Origin: Zerene cesonia | Lineage: Eukaryota > Arthropoda > Insecta > Lepidoptera > Pieridae | NCBI RefSeq assembly: GCF_012273895.1 | Contig: NC_052122.1 | Coordinates: 6,138,001 to 6,202,000 of the forward strand | DNA: 64,000 bases | Direction of reading: 5' to 3' | Shown: piece after piece, positions 26,100-36,175 of the stretch | How the letters are laid out: the number at the start of each line of letters is the position of its first letter | Position numbering within the stretch: the first letter of the stretch is position 1 | Translations under genes and position numbers: made by a program | The notes under the pieces: generated by a model | Told to the model about the DNA's origin: nothing | The model's input: the letters and a program-made list of their open reading frames with translations, nothing else | Databases searched by the model: none

Positions 26100-26285
26100 C
26101 CGTGCCGAGACGAGCGAGCATGCAAAAAAATTGATTTTTCAATTTATTTTCCACACCACCACTGCTTGAAACGCGGCGAAGGGATACATCGTGAGGCATC
26201 CGGCATGTCCAAGAATCAAAAGTTCGACGACATGTGATGTCTGCAATCATTTGGCAAGCGTGTTATGGCCTGAACCCTCTTAGGA
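26100..26285. mobile_element. Interspersed repeat fragment ('atacatcgtgaggcatcc')
   Basis: Contains 'gaaacgcggcgaagggatac', 'atcgtgaggcatccggcatg', 'ccaagaatcaaaagttcg' and 'ttatggcctgaaccctctta' in the order of a very common lepidopteran dispersed repeat, probably derived from a non-LTR retrotransposon. Only this internal piece is present, without a usable reading frame. Recognition is by memory of the family. Confidence 0.6.
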
Positions 26286-26350
26286 GATTTTTAATTGCTT
26301 CTTCTTATCTAAACTTTATATAAATATTTTTTTTAGATATAAATAACATT

Positions 26351-26530
26351 GAAGTGTCTGTCTGTAATATTTTATTCTTTACAGTTTTTGTTTCTCTGTT
26401 TGTTCCGGCAAAGCTCTGGAACAACTGCGCCGATTTTGACATCACCTTCACTGCCAGATAGTTGTTGAGATGAGAAACAACTAAGGTTCCTCTGTAATAT
26501 TCTAATAGAATAATTGGGATTCAAAGGAAA
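26351..26530 (+). mobile_element. Degenerate RTE-type repeat fragment
   Basis: The order 'gtctgtctgtaat', 'tctctgtttgttccggcaaa', 'ctctggaacaactgcgccga' and 'ttttgacatcacctt' follows the generic layout of lepidopteran RTE-like tails (a self-described 'accgattttgat' core). It is strongly diverged and lacks clear ends. Confidence 0.4.
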
Positions 26531-27179
26531 AACTCATTTACGCGACTGAAACTATGTGACGCAGCTAATTAAATAACATAAAGCTCCATAAGTTATAACA
26601 TGTAAACAATACACAAACTAAAGTGTTATGATATTAATGGGTACACAAATTGATTGAGGATTTATCACCGCCTGGTGTAATTGTTCCCAGAGACCGACAG
26701 CGGAAATAGGATCACAATAGATATACTCTTAGTGCCTCACCTAATTTTAGCCCTTACTACAAAGTTTCGAATCCCAGCCACATTGTGTCCACTATACCTA
26801 CAGTTTGGGATACCTGAACTTTGACAATACCTATATCGTACATGTATGTGTATTTTATGCAGTACCTATATACGTACATCATGCATATATGTAGACAAAT
26901 TATGCCAGTTAGGTTCAAGTTTACTAAAAGGCTGGCTCGGTTTACATGAAACGTTTTTGGTTAATTTATTTTCTTAATTAACAAATAAAAACGAAAAAAT
27001 GAAACGTATCATGAAGGATATTGCACTAAATCCAAAAGAGCTAAAATAAAAAATAGCAAAGTACATTGTTAGTCATAACATCTTCTCTAATTACCTGTAA
27101 GTGCAAACTTCTAATCAGAATCATTTAATTAACAAATCGATAAGTTGTAGCTTCAAAAGATTTATAGTTAGTTGCTAGA
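26531..27179. other. Non-coding A+T-rich stretch
   Basis: Nothing recognised. At 26768 a B-box-like string occurs, but the 70 bases around it do not fold as a tRNA. Confidence 0.4.
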
Positions 27180-27680
27180 GAAAGTAATTAGCGAAAGCGA
27201 AAGAAAGCCGGGCGTCGGAAAAGTCATTGGACATAATTCATAACAAACAGAAATAACGGGAAGTTCGTTCGGCGCGGGTAGGCAATGAATAATTCTCTAA
27301 CTGCTAACACCCTGCGCCCCCTAACGCCCCAGTTGGGGCACCGCGAAAAAAGTACACGACCCGCTCGAGTTTTATAGTCCGGGGAAAAATAGGAGGTAGC
27401 CAAAAATATCTATATACGGCGCATGCAAAAAGTATAAAAAACTACAATCCCGCTCGCATGAATAAGTGAGTGGACCTTCATATAGAAAAATAAGGCAACA
27501 AAAATAAAAACGGGGCGTGTGGGGATGCAAGGGGACGGCGGGATGCACCTCAGCCGCCCGAGCCAAATCCTGCGGTGCCTCTCTAATAATTAGCGCAAAT
27601 CTATTCCATGCGGCGATCTTATCCAAGCTCACACATTTTTAACTAGACGCCCGCCCGCCGCGTCGTTTACCTATGGACAT
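27180..27680. promoter_or_regulatory. Candidate regulatory patch
   Basis: Several G+C-rich segments (gccgggcgtcgg near 27207, gcgccccctaacgccccag near 27314, cgcccgcccgccgcgtcg near 27648) are separated by A-rich spacers. A minus frame of 86 codons (27372-27632) has no motif. The block is neither repeat-like nor convincingly coding. Confidence 0.25.
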
Positions 27681-28399
27681 ACAAAAACCGAAACAATAAC
27701 TGCTTCCAACCACCTCTATGTATTCACTGAACAGTTTTCATTATAATTAAATACGTCTTTCAAAATATCAAAATATTTAAATAAGAAAGAAAAATAAACT
27801 CGTAAAATTATATATGTATGTTAAAAATAAATATTTTAACATGTTACCAAAATTTTAAAGAATATAAATGCATAATATAACAACATAGAAACACGATTTT
27901 CCATTGTCATTTTGGCAGCGTTTCATAAATGACGTCTACTGAGAAAAAACACAACTCGACGGCGGCCGTTTTTCAACGCCCGACTGTATATAAATCAAAC
28001 TTCAACCAATACAAGTGGAGCAAAGTAAACGCAAACACTAGCTAGCGTTCACTACATATGCATATGCATGCCTCTAAAATTTCGTAACAGCGAAATACCA
28101 ATCGACTTCAGAAATCGGAAAGACCGACACATTTTGGTCGAAAAATACCCAAAATCAGTGCATCTGTTCTAAACAATATCTCCTTGATTTGAGTGCGCGC
28201 TTCTATAAATAAACTAACTGAGACTTAATTACACAAATGCATTCCCACAAATAGAAAGAAGCAGCGATCAAAATAACAATACATAAAAACACTGCTACTA
28301 GCGTAGTCCGAATGCAGATAAATAAAGCGATAAAATTGATAGGGAAACTGCGGACAGAATGGAAAACATTAAAAAAGTGTTAACGTGGCTTATACTAAA
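27681..28399. other. Non-coding A+T-rich stretch
   Basis: Nothing recognised. A palindromic string catatgcatatgcatgc lies near 28056. Confidence 0.4.
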
Positions 28400-28985
28400 C
28401 AAGTCTATTAAGGTTGTTAGGTTTAAAAAAGGCTGTCGGCGACGCTAATGCACTTAATGTTGTCCTACACGGATCGCGTGAGGCAGGCGCGAAGAGGGAA
28501 GTACACTGTGACCTAAGGGTAAGACTTGATTGTAAGGCGGGGCGGCAACGTGATGTGGACGCCGTGTATACAATTATGCTTTTAATTAGCACTTTATCGA
28601 ATCTCAATCAATAATGACATATGGAAATTAAACTATTAAGATACATATCGAATGTTTTACAACACCAGGTTTTAATAATATAAAGATAAAAAAAATCAAA
28701 CAATCTGAGCATTTCCCATTAATTATTATCACATAGAACTTTTCACTGAACATTATTAAATTTTTCAATGGGATATAATATCAGAGTAAGAGAATATTGT
28801 TATGTACCTAAAGTACGTATGATCCCACAACAAACATATTATTAAGGCACGAAGGAGCGGGTGTAGCAAGTATACTTTGATTAATTTTCCGCTCCCGCTA
28901 CGTTTCACAATGCAGTCCACTCCTACACTTGTTGGCTCGAGGATTTCACGGTCTCACCGACGCCCTTTAATACTCCTCACCGGTT
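28400..28985. other. Two small G+C-richer patches
   Basis: The first, at 28400-28600, is crossed by nearly coincident frames on both strands (70 minus, 66 plus), which argues for low stop density rather than coding. A donor-like aagggtaaga sits near 28514. The second, at about 28840-28985, has strings such as cgaaggagcgggtgtagc. No domain or repeat recognised. The DNA between them is A+T-rich. Confidence 0.25.
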
Positions 28986-29289
28986 GTGTAATTTCCATGA
29001 AGATTGCCTTTTCTCTTTAACAGACTTATACGTAAGAAAAAGCTTAACAGAAATTTGTGGGAAAGAGTTAATCCGGTTTTTGAAAAAGTTGATTATGTTG
29101 ATGTTTACAAAATTTACCAAATTTATTGTGATTGAAAATGGAATCGTCCATCAGGATATATCAATCATTCAATAATTAGAAATGTCATAGGCAAAATATG
29201 TCTATGACATGTGTAGATATATGAGCATTATATTTCTAAACTTAAGTATGTATAAAAGTTTCCTTTGTAGCTATTTGAAACATTAAACA
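28986..29289. other. Non-coding stretch left of the Tc1-like element
   Basis: A 63-codon plus frame (28984-29175) has no motif. A perfect 9-bp inverted repeat (atgtcatag at 29182-29190, ctatgacat at 29202-29210, 11-base spacer) lies 80 bp outside the transposon. I see no structural link between the two. Confidence 0.45.
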
Positions 29290-29291
29290 TA

Positions 29292-29317
29292 CAGTGCCCG
29301 CCACTTGAATAGCCTCA
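29292..29317. repeat. Left terminal inverted repeat of Tc1-like element
   Basis: Outer left end, adjacent to the TA duplication at 29290-29291. It contains the 17-base core ccacttgaatagcctca at 29301-29317. Confidence 0.95.
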
Positions 29318-29474
29318 TCGTCAAAATTATTATTTCACACAGAAATATAAAAAGGAGATATACATCAAGCATCGTATATTAAATAAAACAGGAAGCCTTG
29401 CAATAGCAAATAAAATTTTTATTATTATCTAATCAGAGTTTTAAGAAACAACGTCAAACAAATAATTGCCCCTT

Positions 29475-29491
29475 CCACTTGAATAGCCTCA
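29475..29491. repeat. Left inner direct repeat (transposase-site copy)
   Basis: An exact 17-base copy of the terminal core in the same orientation as the left end, 174 bp inward. It is the expected second transposase-binding site of an IR/DR element. Confidence 0.9.
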
Positions 29492-29531
29492 CATGCAAAA
29501 AGATATTGTTTAATTATTAAAACTCGTTAGT

Positions 29532-30507
29532 TTAGTATTTGGTATATTTTCCGTTAGACCTTATTAGTTCGTAAATACGATTAGGTAGCGATTTATATAA
29601 AGAATGTATGTAATTAATGTCCACAGAATTCCAAGCAGTGTAAATAGCTTGTATCAGTTTCTTCTTTATTACCATACTGTTTTCCGTCGTTATAAACTTG
29701 CCGAGACAACCAACTCCAGGCATTTTCTATGATGTTGAGATCAGGGGACAAGGATGGCCAATCTAGAACTTCGGTCTGGTTTTCTTCAAACCACTTCGTA
29801 ACTATGGCTGACGTGTGTGTGTGAGAGCATTATCATGCTCAAAATTTTTTTTTCTACCCATTACTTTTTTGATCTTGCTTTTTGTTTGTTTTAATAAATT
29901 TAATTACTTTTCAGCATTTTGTCTTCCGTCTAACACAATTAAACCAACAGTACCATAATAAGAAATTGCCCCCCAAACCATCACCGAGCCGACAGTTGAG
30001 TGATGACGTGATAGTACTCTTGGTTCTTTCTTTAGGTCGTGAAAATAATATTTAAATCCATCTGGTCCATCTAAATTAAACTTTTTCTCGTCACTAAAAA
30101 TCACATTTTTCCACTCAGTTTTCCAGCACATGTACTTTTTAGCAAATGACAGTCGAGCCGCCACATGATGTTTTTTCAAAGGAGGTTTGCTCATAATTGT
30201 TTTTCGTTTGAGGTAAGGTGAGGTTCTAATAATCCGTCGAACTGTAGAAAGAGATGCCCTAGTATTTATTTTACTAGATATTTGCCTGGCGGTCTGACTG
30301 GAATTTGAAGCAGAGCGTAAAATAAGACGACGTTCACGATCCTTAGTTGCAAATTTGGCCATAGTTTTCCTAATTTTCTGCATAATTATTAATTAGCTTC
30401 GGGCTGCGACCAATTTTTTTAGCTATCTCACGATGAGATAAATTTTAAGTTAAATAAAAATTCACTTTTTCAATTTCGAAACTCGTAAGTTTTTAACCAC
30501 GTCCCAT
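29532..30507 (-). pseudogene. Tc1-like transposase pseudogene (DD34E)
   Basis: Encodes, in pieces, a transposase that binds the element's ends and catalyses cut-and-paste transposition with a DD34E triad. The longest intact piece (29904-30383) spans the helix-turn-helix part and the first catalytic region, with WKNVIFSDEKKFNLDGPDG; the first Asp is at 30090-30092. It continues to VMVWGAISYYG and stops at 29904. The second Asp (HDNA) is at 29832-29834 and the Glu (DLNIIENAW) at 29725-29727. The C-terminal piece (29532 to about 29660) has the family's closing pattern LPNRIYELIRSNGKYTKY. The likely original start is the ATG at 30505-30507, about 325 codons overall, close to the family norm of roughly 340. 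Breaks: stops at 30493-30495, 30445-30447 and 29904-29906; frameshifts near 30385, in the GT/CA run 29813-29822, and near 29655. Confidence 0.93.
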
Positions 30508-30633
30508 AGTTACAATAACTTTTTTTTTTATCACGTAACTGCAGGTACATAATAGAATATTGTCTATATAAATAATAATAAAATATATTTAAAAGCGAAA
30601 CTTAAATGAACGGGTTGAACGATTATATTGAAC

Positions 30634-30650
30634 TGAGGCTATTCATGTGG
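30634..30650. repeat. Right inner direct repeat (transposase-site copy)
   Basis: Copy of the terminal core with one substitution, in the same orientation as the right end, 174 bp inward. The equal spacing on the two sides supports the assignment. Confidence 0.9.
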
Positions 30651-30807
30651 ACGGCACGCATTAGTTCCTTTGGTTCCAACGTTCCGCGCTTAAACAAATT
30701 CCTACTTGTTTATGTGTCGTTCGATAAACGCCACGACGTACAATTTAAATTTGATATTTATTAATACAAATTATCACGTATAACTATAATACTCATAAAA
30801 AATAGGG

Positions 30808-30833
30808 TGAGGCTATTCAAGTGGTGGGCACTG
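30808..30833. repeat. Right terminal inverted repeat of Tc1-like element
   Basis: Mirror of the left end with one mismatch. Core tgaggctattcaagtgg at 30808-30824, then TA at 30834-30835. Confidence 0.95.
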
Positions 30834-30835
30834 TA

Positions 30836-33551
30836 CTATTAGAGGATTATAGACCTTATTAATCGTACCATATATATAATAATTAATAACATATCGGAGT
30901 ACACATTTAAAATCCATATTTGCAAAAACCGCTTAAAATAATGCAGAAAACTAATGGTAAATACGGAATATTAATCCGATATGCGCTGTTTGAATAAATC
31001 CGACAATATGGGACAGTCATATATTGCAAGCTTCAATTTTCAACAGCGAGTAATATCGCTTAAATCTATGTACGTTCATCAAAGGACATCAAAAGAATTG
31101 CAATTCTAATATTCAACAAGGGTACGGGTACTGAATGAGACGACGCGAGATAAAAATACAGCTTTAGTTTTTTCTTTACTACATACTCGCTACAGTTTGT
31201 CGTGGGCGAAATTTATTTGGTTCTGCTAGCTCCAAAGACCCAGCTATATCGCTCGTTACGCAATAGATGGTCTTTGAAACAACGTTTCGTCTAAAACAAA
31301 TAAAGTTATTATTTTTGTGCAGTTGCAATCGCTGAGCTCTTTTGGATATTTTTAATTAAACGAAAAATATTTCTATTCAGCGAATTCCCATATCAATCAT
31401 TTTATTCCAATAAAACTATAAAATCGTTTTCAACTATATATATTAATCTGTAGAAGAATAGAAGCTATTTTCGATGTGAATAATAAATTTACGCAAACTG
31501 CTGGAATTTAAGCAAATGTTAATTTCGTAAGTGCAACTATGGAGTTACATAATACACAAATAAATCCAAACACTTTAATGTTCACAAAGCCTTCGCTAAA
31601 CTTCAATAAAAGGTATGAAGTTTTAATTAAGTATTGTGCTTTCGTGTGTTGGAATCAGTCTTCTCTTCGCATTAATTGTATCAGGGTTAAGATTTGTTTT
31701 ACTTCAATCGCATATGGCCATTGTTCTGGTCCGTATGGGTTGCCCGCTTTATGGGTTTAATAAAGTGATTAAATATCATGGCGTAACGCCAGCGGGTCGC
31801 AGCCTGAGTTAATTCCGAAATAGTCGCGTTCCTTTTTGGTATCGCGTAAGGCAATTTATGACTGGTTCGATGACTTCTATCGTATTAGCCATGAAGGAAA
31901 AAAACTGTTACGTCGGATCAATTTTGTGCAAAATTACTAGAGTTTGCTGAAAATATTCGCTGACATTTTTAGCATGTTGTTAAGAATTTCTAGGTAACGT
32001 CATATTTTCACTTAATGTACCTATAAATAAAATACACGAATAATACATTCTTGTAAATAAGAGATAATACATATAAAGTTAAAATAAATACAGTTCACGT
32101 TTCCGTCGTCCTTGTTTTGTTTGTATATTGAATAAAATAAGTAGTACATTTGTATAAACTCGTTAATATTTGCCGAACAACGTTGCGTGTTTCGGGATTC
32201 CCTCAAACCTTGAACAAACTCCGACCCTTTTAATTTTTCCATCGAAAGGCCTTGATACTTTATATTACATTATGACAGAACACGATTTGTATCGCAAACT
32301 TTTAGACGCCCAGAAACCTGTCTATTGTAAATAATAGAAACAATAGTACATTTAGAGCGATTTTATTCATATAATTTAGGAAATATTTCCTTAAAAGTGA
32401 ATAGATAATAAGTATAGATAATACATGAATTATTTTCAGATACGTACGTAAATGTTAAAGAAAAACATTAACTTTAAATTAATAAAATAGTGGCTAGGGT
32501 CGGTATAAATCCTGTAATACAGCTCACTAAGTCTCCAGCACTCAGATACAGAAACTATTCTAATTGAAAAATGACGTAGAAGATGACATTATAAGAGAAT
32601 TGATATAAAAAAGTGTAGGTACCCGGATTACGAATGTGTGTGAATGTGCTGTGAGTGTTGGTATGAGGTGTGAGTGTGTGAATATTTAAGTGCGTGTTCT
32701 TTACATATTAGACATAGGCCTCAGTAAGCGTATCAAAATTTGTAACAATTAAAAAGTTGCTCAAGATTCTCAAAACAATTTCTTACAGGTCAAAATGTAT
32801 CTCACAATCAAAAAATTGAAAGAAGTTCTGAATGATTATGACCGTTGTATGGGCGCAGGGAAAGTTTGACAAAAAATGATTTATAATTAGAATTGGTGTG
32901 CTAATAAACGTGATTTTCATTAATGTAGGTAGTAGGTATATCATTTCTGGTTGAACGAAATATGGTCACACAATCAGGTAAGTGCAATATTCATTTCTCA
33001 ATTAAATTATAGAATGTTATCGATAATTATTGATTGCCAACTTTAATCATATTTGCGTGTAAGAATAGACAATCTTTTCTCTTATTAATAAATTACTTAT
33101 TGATATGTCTGTAGTGCCAAATTGATTTCAATTTCCAATTCACTCTCTAGCCTGCTACCTATATCCAGAAATCACATCAATCGGTGTGTTATGACGTGAA
33201 ATAAGGACAACAAATACATTCCAACCACCTAAAAATTAACCTACGGACACACTACAAATATACTAACAGAAAATAAAAGGAAGACAACAGGTCACGCAGA
33301 AAAGCACGATTTAAATTTGCATGTAGCGGGCATACAATTTATAAAATGTCAATAAAAACGAACGAACGCTCGCTGCTCGACACATCCGTCCGCATTAACA
33401 GTCAAAATATGTATGATGCAGGCGGCCGAGACTCCGTCTGTCATAATATAGTGGTCATAGCTTACAACAAACTTATTGTGTCGTAATCGTGTCTAGGGAT
33501 CGAACCGCAAAATTAACTTTGTTTTTGTATTTTACATTATTTTCTATCATA
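30836..33551. other. Non-coding stretch
   Basis: A+T-rich with no gene recognised; 73-codon frames at 31539-31760 (+) and 32021-32242 (-) lack motifs. An 8-bp inverted repeat (caaagacc at 31233-31240, ggtctttg at 31269-31276) encloses 28 bases. Imperfect TG-rich sequence lies at about 32634-32685. A G+C-richer patch occurs at about 31760-31860. Confidence 0.4.
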
Positions 33552-33730
33552 ACTAGCTGCACCCGGCAAACGCTGTTCTGCCTTACTCTTATCATTTAGG
33601 GGTGTGAAAAATAGATGTTAGCCGATTCTCAGACCTACCCAATATGCTTACCAAATTTCAGAGGAATCGGTCAAGCCGTTTCGGAGGAGTATAGAGACTA
33701 ACATTGTGACACGAGAATTTTATATATATC
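33552..33730. mobile_element. Lepidopteran LINE 3'-end-type repeat fragment
   Basis: Contains actagctgcacccggcaaac, then 'ccaaatttcagaggaatcgg', 'tcaagccgtttcggaggagt' and 'attgtgacacgagaatttta' in order. I recognise this as a widespread lepidopteran retroelement tail (a non-LTR family). It is non-coding. Orientation of the parent element is not assigned. Confidence 0.65.
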
Positions 33731-34019
33731 ATAATAAACAAGAATTGGAATCACGCACACAATTATTTTATCACATTTTCGGGTTCGGTGTCGATCTAGT
33801 AACACCCTGTTCTGTTAATTTTTTTTAAATATTTCCATGTATATAATGTACACTAATATAGATTTATTACATCTACGAATCTTCCTGTAGTCAAAGGGCA
33901 TATTTCTGAAGTGAGTCAATTAAAATTGTTTCGACTGAGTATTTTTTGAAGTCAAATTGGTTTCTGTTTAAGTGTGAACGCCTTAAAGTCGATTTTGGTA
34001 CTCGCCGGCCTTTAACGCG

Positions 34020-34112
34020 ACACGCTCGCTTCGCTCGCACGGGTCGAACTGGTTCACAGTCAACCCAACAAGCTGTTCTCACTTACTTATTTCTATACTA
34101 AAAACTACGTAT
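34020..34112. repeat. Dispersed repeat, copy 1
   Basis: Shares with 38105-38204 the order 'cgctcgcttcgctcgc', 'ggttcacagtcaacccaaca', 'agctgttctcact' and 'aaaaactacgta'. The CTCGCTTCGCTCGC motif is typical of lepidopteran interspersed repeats. No coding or terminal structure is visible; class undetermined. Confidence 0.6.
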
Positions 34113-34291
34113 ATTCCTCTAGATACCTATATAGGCAATCTTTAAATAAGTGAAGTCCCGTGTCCCCTAGTGGGGTGCGGGGCAGATGATGTACATCTGT
34201 TTCACTGATCGATTTCTTTAGGGACAAGTAGGTGATCAGCCTTCTGTGTCCTGCCAGAACGAGACATTTTTTTTTTTGTGCGTCCCCACCG

Positions 34292-34302
34292 GGTATTGAA
34301 CC
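34292..34302 (-). promoter_or_regulatory. Pol III B box of the SINE
   Basis: The minus strand reads ggttcaatacc, matching GGTTCRANNCC at every fixed position. Spacing from the A box is tRNA-like. Confidence 0.85.
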
Positions 34303-34334
34303 CAGGACCCCTTGGTTCTACGCTCAGGCGTTAA

Positions 34335-34345
34335 CCACTGTACCA
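34335..34345 (-). promoter_or_regulatory. Pol III A box of the SINE
   Basis: The minus strand reads tggtacagtgg, agreeing with the TRGYNNARNGG consensus, 15 bases from the SINE's head end. Confidence 0.8.
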
Positions 34346-34381
34346 AGGAGGCGGTCGCAAATATAGGCAATCTTTAAATAA

Positions 34382-36059
34382 ATTAAATTAAAAATGAAAA
34401 AGATTACCTTTTGCCGGTAATATATTCTAAGTTTTTTCCGTAAAATAAGAAATAAAATGTTTGATGATTTTTATAACAATCTCTCTTGCTCATTTAAACT
34501 TTTTTTCAGAGTTTAACCAAATTAATGTTTAAAGCATCAATTATTTATTTTACTGATGGATATTCTTCAAAACTTTAATCGCAATAAGCTGGCGTATCAG
34601 CCAATTACATACAAATACACAAACACAGTTATACCATCACTTTTTAACCGATATGTACCGCGACTGCGCTATCAGATTACAATTATGGGGTGTAGCTAAA
34701 AGCAGATCCATGAAATACACGTTAAAATACATGAACACATTTCTCTACTTCACACTAACTCATTTTGCAAATCTCCACTGTTGCAAACGAATTGATCGAC
34801 TGGCAACGTGACATACATTACTCGCTAAGCGTTAAAATTGTTTACAGGGGCGACTGCAGTAGGTAATCTTATTTAAAGCTTATTGGACTGTGATAAAATA
34901 ACCAGTGTCACTGGATGCAGCACAACTTTGAATTACTTTTCAAGATATTGAATGCGGACAACAGATAACGCTTAATCCAAGTTTCGCAATTTAATATTCT
35001 GCGAGTTTGTAAATAAATAAGATTATATGTTTTGCCGTTTTATTTGAACTCTCTAAATGCTAAATTCGTATCATTTGTTTGAATAGCTTTTGTGAATACA
35101 TTTACAATATTCATATCAAGAAATTGCTGTGAATGTGTGTAAAAAAATGCGATTTTTAATAGTTGAATAATATAGATAAACAATAAACTTATTTAATGAG
35201 CTTTATTTTTAAACTCAATAACAGCTGGCAGTCTTTATAAAACACAGCAATAAAACGCAAGCTTCAATCCCCACACCTTGTAAGAAATCAATAATGAATA
35301 ATCGAACGTATCATTGTACTGAAAAGTATGCCATTGAGTGTGCGAACGAAATCGAAAAGTAACAACGCCCCACGTCATTAAATCCGCCGCGACGGCAGAC
35401 ACCTCTGAAGAATGCGCTCTTAATAAGTCATCAGCTAAGTAAAAACCCCCGCTAGGTGCAGGGAGGCTAGGGTGGAGACAAAAATGACACAAAGTATAAT
35501 CTGCATACACTAATGGGGGTAGTAGCCTCTCAGAGGCTTGCGGCGTGTAGGGATCAAAGGTGCTGTCGCGTTTTACACGCTCGCAACTTTGCCACTGTAA
35601 TCTTTCGTTTGATATTGTAACGTGTCTGTTTGTTTTAATCTTTAAATAACGTTTTTATGCGTTGTTTTAATGCACTTTTGTAATTAGGGTAATTTTAATT
35701 AAATAAGTATTTCACTTTTTTATTATTTTAAAATTCTATTCAATAAATTTATTGGATATTCTTCCTTTGATCATTGCTATATTAGATTTTCTTTTTATAC
35801 TGCATTCTCTGTGGAGTTTAGCTTATTAAACATCTTTAGATAGGTACATTTTTATTCTTTCGAACACCTTTGCAAGAAATAAAGGACACAATTTATCCTT
35901 TTTGCAAGTTAAATTGAATTGAAAAGGATGAATTGGATTTGCAAAAGGGTGAATATAATTTAGCAATATTGTATTTATAAGAAAAAATGTTACCCTTCTA
36001 ATGAAATAACTATTCTTATTATAATGAATGATCATATGTTATGTAAAAAATGCAAAATT
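34382..36059. other. Non-coding stretch with a CpG-containing patch
   Basis: Mostly A+T-rich. A patch at about 35230-35620 is more complex and is crossed by a 91-codon minus frame (35235-35510) without recognisable domain. At 35523 tagcctctcagaggcttg contains a short inverted repeat; it resembles miR-282 only at its first bases and was rejected. Confidence 0.35.
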
Positions 36060-36175
36060 CAATGTCATTGTTTAATACAACTTATATTTCCTTAAACTTT
36101 TCAATTTGTAACGGATCTTTGTTGTCCATGTAATTTTAATTTTAATTCAATAAAGGTATTATTATTATTATTAAA
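36060..36175 (+). mobile_element. Possible LINE 3' tail
   Basis: The run 'taattcaataaagg' followed by (TAT)n-type sequence (36152-36172) looks like the 3' end of a non-LTR retrotransposon with a polyadenylation-like AATAAA and simple-repeat tail. The sequence before it is A+T-rich and non-coding. It could also be an ordinary microsatellite. Confidence 0.35.

Larger units (their letters stand above)
29292..30833 (-). mobile_element. Tc1-like (mariner superfamily) DNA transposon, complete but dead
   Basis: A 1,542-bp cut-and-paste element. Its ends are inverted repeats: 26 bases from 29292 match the complement of the last 26 with a single mismatch (both ends begin cagtgccc at the outer edge). 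It is bounded by TA on both sides (29290-29291 and 30834-30835), the hallmark Tc1/mariner target duplication. The core 17 bases of the end repeat recur inside each end (29475-29491 and 30634-30650), giving an IR/DR architecture as in Sleeping Beauty and Minos. The transposase gene runs on the minus strand between the inner repeats and is broken by stops and frameshifts. Intact ends mean it could still be mobilised in trans if a related active transposase existed; that is inference. Confidence 0.95.
34129..34381 (-). mobile_element. tRNA-derived SINE with perfect 21-bp target duplication
   Basis: The same 21 bases (atataggcaatc followed by tttaaataa) stand at 34129-34149 and 34361-34381 and frame a 211-bp body. 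Read on the minus strand, the body starts with a tRNA-like head carrying a B box (ggttcaatacc, complement of 34292-34302) 32 bases below an A box (tggtacagtgg, complement of 34335-34345), the internal promoter of RNA polymerase III. An 11-base A run (T run at 34267-34277) separates head from a tRNA-unrelated part (34150-34266) that ends without an A tail. The perfect duplication points to a fairly recent insertion. Confidence 0.9.

Noticed and set aside
26762..26775. tRNA B-box-like string
   Set aside because: No A box, acceptor pairing or cloverleaf in the surrounding bases.
32924..32942. let-7-like string (taggtagtaggtat)
   Set aside because: Differs from let-7 at its conserved start and middle, and lacks a hairpin.
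33497..33510. B-box-like ggttcgatccc on the minus strand
   Set aside because: No A box at the right distance and no tRNA fold; probably chance.
35520..35545. miR-282-like string (tagcctct)
   Set aside because: Agreement stops after the first bases; the string is a local inverted repeat.
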